A stretch of DNA of 64,000 bases from Congeria kusceri (taxonomy: Eukaryota; Mollusca; Bivalvia; Myida; Dreissenidae), in the NCBI GenBank assembly GCA_027627225.1, contig CM051025.1, forward strand, positions 74,403,474 through 74,467,473. Direction: 5' to 3'. How positions within the stretch are numbered: the stretch's first letter is position 1; each line of letters begins with the position of its first letter. The notes under the pieces were generated by a model. That model was given only the letters and a program-made list of their open reading frames with translations. It was not told where the DNA came from and ran no database searches. This document shows, piece by piece, positions 52,701-62,000 of this stretch. A program made the translations under genes and the position numbers.

Positions 52701-55700
52701 CGCACGATGGACTTACGATGCACGTACGAATTCGACCAGTCTTGCGGTCTCAACATCGTGCGTCTGATCTGCGGTCTGCTTCGACCGCATTGGGTTGAGA
52801 CCGAGGCTTAAATTAAAGTGTTCAAAATTTGTTTTTTTGGTCGCTTTCCATGTACGCGCAATTTGCAGTCCCTATGCTAGTATGTCCTTATCGTTTTATG
52901 TCCGTGTTCGAGAATACGTGCTTTGCGCATCTTTTTTTATTTTGTTGATTTGTACGTGATTGAAAATTGTCCGTGGCAATTCATTCACCGCGCGATGCGC
53001 AACTGATGTGGACACGGCTTGGATACGGTTAAATGGAAAGGTCCAAGTATGTTTTAAATCGGTCGATAATTTATGTTATTTATATTATTGATTTTTTATT
53101 GAATTTACATTAATCCAATTGGGTGCAGATATCTTGGACAATTTTTTTTTATACCAACGTACGTATGTTACTAAACCAAGCAATACTGCATTTTCATTGT
53201 CGATGATTGGGCTTTGTTTACTCAAATTTGATTCAAAAAATTATGTTTACATATATTTTTAAATGATTAAAATATACCGTTTTCCGCTGATTTTGGTGAT
53301 GTTTTGTAATAATTTCTGTATTTATACGTTTATCTGAAGACTATTTTCGAAAGTTAGTGTACATGTAGATAGATAGTGGATCGCTTAATTGATATATATC
53401 GCAAAAAGAATGCATGGGGTAAGGGTAAAACGACAATTATACATAAACTGAAGTACCCCACTCTCTGTTCCTCCTCTGAAGTATGCATTATCTTCTAAGC
53501 ACGCATTATCTTCTGAGCCAGCATTATCAGGATACAGACCGTGAACAAGGTATTGGGCATTTTCTAACACTGTCCAATCTTGTTTTACCTTAGACAACTG
53601 CTATAACATTTGCAAATCACTAGATCTAGTTTCGATTAACAATTCACAGCGAAAGCGTATTCACTGATACATGTATTTGGTGAATAATTGGTGTATAATA
53701 TAATGCATCACGTGGTAGGTTATTCATCAGAACGTACAACCATTTAGTGTCAGCAAATCCTTTTACTAGAACATAAAATGAAAGTGAAACAAAAGCCATA
53801 TTGAATTCATTATGATGTTTATAAGACTTAACGTGTATTTTTTATCTTTTAATCCAGGAAACATTCAATACAGCTCCTTGTTTTTGCCCGAGATCTACAC
53901 CATGCTAGCACTATTTTACTAAAATTAAACGTTCACGTGTGTCTTAAATCATATTTTGTTCCGTGCAACTCGTGGTTTTATCACAGAGTATATGGACTGT
54001 TAAATATTTGAATTTAAATACAGGTATATATTGCCTTTTCAACGACTTTTTCCAGGAAGTATACTGTGCATTCCAATTTTATTTTAGCAGTATGCGGTGA
54101 CCATATGCACCGTGGGAAAAGTCGCAATTAAACTCTTTTAATTTATGAAATCCGTAAACATGTTATTGTATTGCAATAAAGGATATATATATATAAATAT
54201 TGGGCTAGGCACAAGCCAGTACAATTAATTCCCATAGCTTTGGATGTTTCTTATTGATTATGTATAATATGTAAACATGAGTTTAAGTTTCTTTTTTGAA
54301 ACATGGCACGACATGGCACGTCATGGCACTAATGTGTTTTGCTCGATACAATCGACAACATATACAGCTCTAATATGAATGTTTTTTACACTACTGACGC
54401 CGCGGATGACATATACCCAAAACTCGTGAACAGAGCCTCGTAATTTTTAAAGTACGAGTATTAGTATTGATACTTATGTGTTCAAGTGAAAATGTCAGGT
54501 ACTGTTCATACATAGATATACATTCAGATAATTAAAAAAAATAATGAAAATAAAACACTACAATAAACAGTAATTGCTTTCTGTTTGTGTTACTACAAAC
54601 GCGATTTATTGTGTACAAAATATGAACAAGCCTTTAAAAGCGACCCTTATTTTTGTTAACACTTTTCATCATATAAGTAACATGTAGCATATATAACAAA
54701 GTTATAGATAATTTTCTTAATATCGATATTCTCAGTCACAATATTGTTTTAATAAAATTTAAAACATGTGGGTGACGTTATATTTAATATTAAACTGCCG
54801 ACAGGCCTAAATTGTACCTACAGATATAAATTGAACCTGTAGGTATATTTTGAAATATGCCTATAGGCATAAATTTAGGCCTGTAGGCACAAAATTATGC
54901 CTGTAGGCATATTTTTGTACCTGTAGGTATACCCATTTACTTTTGACCCAAACGGTACGCCATAAAACTGTGCAACACGACGTGTATATAGATCTAAAGA
55001 AAATTTCATGATGTGTTGTTCAACCAAAGGAGTAAACGTTAGCCGATTGTATTCATACTCCTAATAAAGTATTTAAAATAGCAACATAAAATATAGCACA
55101 TTCATAGCCAATGTGCGTTGCTGATTTTATAAATCTAACAAATAGCTAGCGCCAGTTAAATACAAAAACAGAGTAGCTCTACTGTATTTTGCTTAATGAT
55201 ATCATTCATTATTCGCGAAATGTAGCAGCATAAACATTAGTATTTTTATATTAGTATATTAAAATGCAAGAAAAGTAAATGAGAACCATTGTTTTAAAAC
55301 GCACTATTTGCTCCTTTTTAATCACAAACTAGGTTTCGGCTGTACAGCCGGTACCTCCAATACATTTTTATACATTTTAGATGGACTGTTTTTTGGGTTA
55401 CACAACACTAATAAATGAGGCAAAATTCCACACTCTTTTTTGTTGATTTATTCATTATTTTAGTTTTTCCTTCGATAGGTTTATGTTTATCTGTCTGCTT
55501 TCAAGTTATTATGTAACTTTCATCTTCTTATTTGGAAAATAATTTATATGCAAGATCGTATATACAGACTTAAATTACTTCACAGAGAAAGTTGACATCA
55601 AGGTTTCGAACCACCACGTACACAAACGCTCAGCGGACGGGTTGCCTACTGACATCGAGGCCGAATTCAAATTTGCCAGGTCCGGTTCGAGTCTCCATCT

Positions 55701-55865
55701 GCGAAGGAACTATGACGTCAGTGATGATGTGCCAGTTGTGCTACAGCGCGAGGGTAAAATGACGTCATACAAGGTTTTAGACATCCAGGTATGTCTTAAA
55801 TTTCAATGTTGATAACATAATTATAATATAATTATCAACCTCTTCTTCCTCCTCCTTCTCATCAT

Positions 55866-55906
<41 letters not shown>

Positions 55907-56022
55907 GCAGTAGTAGTAGAAGTATTAGATGGAGGTGGAATTGAAAAAACTTGATAGTTATATAGTGATTATTATTATTATTATTATTTACATTATTTAC
56001 ATTATTATTATTGTTATTGTTA

Positions 56023-56066
<44 letters not shown>

Positions 56067-59000
56067 TATTACTTTAAAAAAAGAAAAGGAGGATGAACAG
56101 AAACAACTGGATCACCATCATAGTTGATATAATTATCGTTGTTATTCTTATTATTATTTCAGCAAGTCGCCTACTATGACGACCGCAGCCAGGAGGCCGT
56201 ATTCATGGTCTGGATGAATAATTCAGGTCTCAATAACGGACAAGAGACGCAGAACTTACAATTTGTACGTTTTCATAATACATAGCTGACCTCTGAGTCT
56301 AAAATCGTTTCCATACTTACATGACACAATTGACTATATATCTTAATTACAAAGTAAAAGTATAATTTTCCATATCCACACTATTTTTTCCAGTTCGGCA
56401 CATTCCTTTCGAACGATACTCAGTACCTCGTGCAGCCGGAAGTGGCGACCGGAAGTCACACGCTGGGACCGGTGGGTGAGATCCTGACGACAAACGCGGA
56501 TTTTCTAGAAAATCCGGAATTTAGTAAGCGATTAAATGCCGAAATTTTTTCCAAATATATTATGCATGTATTATCGTGACCAAACACAAATGCACCAGAT
56601 AATTAAGATAAGTGTGCAAGTGAAGCATTGTAAATTTAAAGCGACAAATCGATGTCTGAACGCTGTTAAATCGATGGTTTGCGATTTCAGATCGAACAGA
56701 ATTTAACGAAATCAGGGGAAACCTTTCACTGTCGAGAACCTCGCGCGTGAAGCGGCAGACAGGGCCCTTTGAAGTGGAAATCTTCTTTGTCATCGACTAC
56801 GCACTGTACAAATTGTATGTAAAACGATACACCACCCTGTAAAAAACTTAGTTACTTAAAATCGATTTTGAATAATTGTTTGTTTTTGTATTTCTACGTC
56901 ATTATCAATATTTAAAAAATAATTTAGATATATATATGTGGCTTCTGTATGGGTGAAACGTGTTTAAAGGAAACGGATTGGTAAATTTAATGCTGTAACA
57001 ACGTGTTTTGCGTCCAATAAAACCAGATTTCAGTGTTGTCTTCTTTCGCATAGTAAATAAGATTGTTTCAATATTTTTCATCTGCTACTGACATACAATA
57101 TACATAATTGAAGTTGATTTTTATATTTGAATTGATTTTTTAATATGCATGTACTATTTCTTTCTGATAAACGCAGAACTGCCCAACATTCAATTCGTTC
57201 CGTTTGGCATTCAATATCACACCCTATATTTGCCTGCAGTTAAAGCAGCAGTCCAGAAATATGTTATTAAAATTAAACTTTGCATGAAATCTTTCTTATG
57301 GACATATCGCCGATCAAAATCCAAACAACTGCATTGAGATCGGTAAAATAACAACGTTTTGGTAACTTTTAATCGTATAGTTATCTGTATGAGATAGCTC
57401 GTGATGCCTCCGGAGTAAATTGGCATGTACATTAGTGTATCTACCCTTGGTACCAAGCGTTTTCGAACATAAACATTATACAATGTCTTTCGTAAATAAG
57501 AAACAGTTTTCAGTCGAATAAACGTAATTAATGTTCATTATAACTAATGCCAATTTAAGATGTATTGAATTATATTATATGGGCTGCGGCTTTAAGTGCT
57601 TCCCTTTTTGCAGCTGGTACGACCAGACTATGGGCGATGACGCAGCCAGGAAGTCGGCCACGTTGAGTAAAATCAAACAGTTCTATGCCTTCGTCCTGAA
57701 CGCTGTGAGTTGTCATCAATGTTTTTATTACTTACATTGAAATCGAATTTATTTCGGTATATTAAGTATATTAAAGTCCCTGGAAGTTAATATAAAGCAT
57801 ACTTATTTTTAAAGGATACTGTTTGAAACAAACGGATATGCCTTTTAACGCTTTAAAATAGTTTAATGAGCACTAATTAATTGAATTACTTAATTAGAAA
57901 ACACAAGTAGAATGTCTATTCTAACATGATGCTCGCTAATTTTTCTATAGACAGAGAACAAAATTATTGTTGTTCAACTATCCATAAGAAACGCAAAAAG
58001 AAGTCCCGATTCTGAGCGGAGCATAGTAAAAAGTAGTTCCAATTACAATTGCAAAAATGTATGTCAAATCATGTTAGAGTCGAAATAATTTTCGCATTAT
58101 CGTTGGCCGATAAACAACGATAAATCGAACATTATTTCTTAATCAAGATATCGACAACGGCACTAAATAGAGAGTATATCGTAATACAGAAGCACCCCCC
58201 AAAGTTGTATAGATGCAGTTTTTGTTGGAAAAACAACAGAATGTCTCGATACAAATACAAATTGGTTCACAATGATGTACAAATTATAACAACTGACAAT
58301 TGACAGCCTTTCTACCATTTTCCACAACACATATTTTTCACATCTGTGAAAAATCGAATATCATTCTTCACATGTGTTAAAACTTAGATATTATTGTTCA
58401 CACATCACAGTCTTATACTTGACATTTTCTGTGAAGTTTGTGATCGCATCAGGGTTTTTTTTTATGCAATTAAGTCATACTTTTTAATTCTATGATCCTC
58501 ACACATACACCGTGTTTGGCCAATCACACTTAAATGTGAATGATAATTACGTTTGTGAATTACCACGTGAAACTTCGTACCATGCAAACGAACAAACAGA
58601 AAGATAAATCTAGGAAATAAATCAAGCATTAAATTATGAAAAAAAATAATTTAGTTTACTAATGTCAGGTTAACTTGTTGGAGCTATTCATACAATACAC
58701 CAGACGCATATTGAACCATAACTATAAACCATTGCTTTTGGATTCACATGTTGTTGCTTTGTTGGTACACACGTAATAGTTGTAGCACACTTTGACCGAA
58801 ATATGTTAGTTATTTTAGAGCCAGCAGGGCGAGATTAAATAATTAACATATTGAGGTCAAAGTGTGTTACAAGTGTTTTATAACATATTCACCAATCACA
58901 TTGTGATGCCGATCCCAATGGGCAGTTCCTAGACGTCACGTGATGTCTTACATGCTTGGCATGCATGTCATTTTCAAATTTAGCGTTGTCTCAATATGGC

Positions 59001-62000
59001 CACTCAGTGCAATCGTTCAGTGCAATAAGTAGCGTGCGTATAAACTACAACTGCATTTCAACATACTGCTCGCTACTTATTGCACGGTAAACTTGCATAT
59101 TATGCGCCGCCCACCAGTAACCGTTCTGATATCATACAGAAAAACAAAGAAAACTATCGGAAATATGGTATACGAGTAATCAGCAGTTATCTGATTTTGT
59201 TCCATGGATGTTATAAAACTAACATCTCCATTTAGGGTAGTTGTACGCTTAATAGTATTCATACAGAATTGTGACTCAGTACTCAAGCAGCTAATTGTTA
59301 TGGTGGCATAGAACTGCCACACGATAACCACTTAGCGCTTGCAAATATTTTTCTGCAATATATTTTAGTATTATACTAAATGGCCTAAAAGTGCCAAGAA
59401 CTGACATGAGATACATTTTCTTGGGGTTGCGTGGTCTTCCTAATTATCTTACTAACACATATATTATCATTATAATTATCTGACAACGCGAATCTGAACG
59501 AGATAATATTTAGTTAACATTCGCGATACCACTTAATTTTCATGTATCGCAATTGTATTCGCAAACCAATTCGTGATGCCAGTTATCTAACACGAATATT
59601 ATCATGTTTATTATCTTAAAACGCACATTTTAACTAGTTAATATTTGTGATACTACATAAGTTTTTATTAGCTGAAATTCTGATGTCAGTTCTGGGCAGT
59701 TTCAGGCCAGTTTTTCATTTAGCAAATAAATATATTACGTCGAAAAAAAATATCGCAAACGCTATTAAGATATACGATAAATAACACGAAACTTAAGTGG
59801 TAACACTAACATTTTTGCGAACCTTAAGTAGTTATCGTAAGGCAGTTCTATGCCACCATAAATTGTATCTATGTGTGACGGGTACATAATGGTATGAGAT
59901 ATAGATACCCACCCACGTTCCATTTAACTACCTTTTTGACTTTATATATATCGATTATCGGAATTCCTGTTTCGTTCAAACGCAAATAGCACGCACATAG
60001 CACGTTTTATAACTAATAATGCACATGATTTAAGATGAACATTCGCTATGCAAGCTTGACGGGTCTAGGCTACACCATCTCCCTGCGTTACGCTGGCATC
60101 TACATCGCCGACGTAAGTACAACGAGTTTAATTTAAGTTTAATTGGTGATAAATGAAAGGTTGAACAAAATCGCAGATGTAAAACTTAAAAGCCATCATC
60201 AACAACGAAAACAGTCTTCATAAAAACAAGCAAAACTGAATTAATTATGCTTGTGCAACGCAGATTAAAGCTGCAGTCCATAGAATATAATTCTATACAT
60301 CTTAAATTGGAACAAGTTTAAATGAACGTTAATGACTTTTATTAGACTGATAACTGTTTTTAGACTGTTAGCGAAAGCCAACGGTTTTTTGAGAGGGTAA
60401 TTTTTCAAAACAGGTATAGCTTAAAACTAATTCTTTTCTTTGCAGGCTATTAGTCAGTAAATCGAAACCAGACAGGTTACTCCCTCAAAACAGTAAAATT
60501 TCACACCCGTTTTCTTACATTTATAATTATTTAAGACAATGTTTGCAATATGTATTATAATGTGTATATCATGTGATTTAGTACACTTACAGTTTGTAAA
60601 AAGGTCAGTTTATAAAAAAATATAACTTTAAACAAATGACACCCCTACTTTTGCTATTCACTTGTATGTAACCAAAATATTCACCAACAAATTACTGCAA
60701 TTCATTAATTTTAAAATGTACTATAGAAATTCGAGAACATCATATGACCTACTTTTGACTCAGCAGGCTACGAACAAAGATCTATAAATAAACATGTTTA
60801 TTTATGGAGCTTTGGCTACGAAGCACTAACAATCGGCGCTCCTAACTACTACGCTAGATCGGTTATTCTGGGCCGTTGCAGATTACCTTGTTATCTGGCA
60901 TGTACATAATTCCGTGTACATACGATACTTAGCTCGAAAATTTAATATATGTTTTCGTTACTTACAAATTAGTTTTTATTATGATGTCGTATACTATTGA
61001 ATAAGAAGCCACGATATAAAGTTTAAAGGTGGGAAATTGAGCTTCATTCAAAACAAATGTTTCCTTTTAAAAAAAAAGCACTTATAATTCACATGCTTTT
61101 AGTTTCTTTTGTCGCCAACAGTCTTTCTAGGCTGTCAGCGTTTTGATTTAGTTACGAAAGACATTTGATACTGTTTATGTTCGAAAACGCTAATATCAAC
61201 GCCGGTTGCGTGTTTTTTAAACGGATACCATTTGCCATGTCCGTTAAAAAGACGTTATGAATTATTTACGAAACAAATTTGATAAATATATAACTAAAAT
61301 TTTTGAATATAAAAAATGCTTCACGGAAACCTATAAAATATTGTGAGTCAGGCCCAATTTCTTTAGTCGATCGCGTTACCGCAAACAAACAATTTTTAAT
61401 GATGGCCTTACTTCGCTTAGGCGTAAAAAATATGTTTGTTTCAGGTTACATGCCCCAAAAAATTAGGGTAGGTAGATCGGGATTTTTTATTTATTTATTT
61501 ATTTTTGTTTGGTAAATGATCAATTTGAAGATTCTAAAACTGATTAAACATATCAGTAATATCCTTAAACATTGTTTTAAGTGGATACTATCAAAACAAA
61601 ACACTTATTTATCCAAAAACACATTTGACTGTTGAAAAAGATATATAAAACAAAAATCAATCTGACAAACCCAATAACATGTTGTTGGGTCGGGGCATTT
61701 TTTTAGGGTAGGTCGGGTAACCTGAAACAAACATTTTTTTACGCCTTACTCTCAGATACCGTCGTTAATAAAATATAGAGTTTTCTTCTAGAGCTATAAG
61801 CAGCTATTGTAGAAAATAGTTATTGCAAATAAGTTACAGAAAAACGCGTGATGTAACGACTGATTAGTGCTAATAACAATGTTTTGAACAAACAAAATTA
61901 ATGAAACAAATTGTTTATAAGCGATCGGTCTTACTGTTAAGTAAATTTCTACGCTTAGCTAAAACCTGTGCGTACGCTCATTGTTGCATCTTACATTTTC

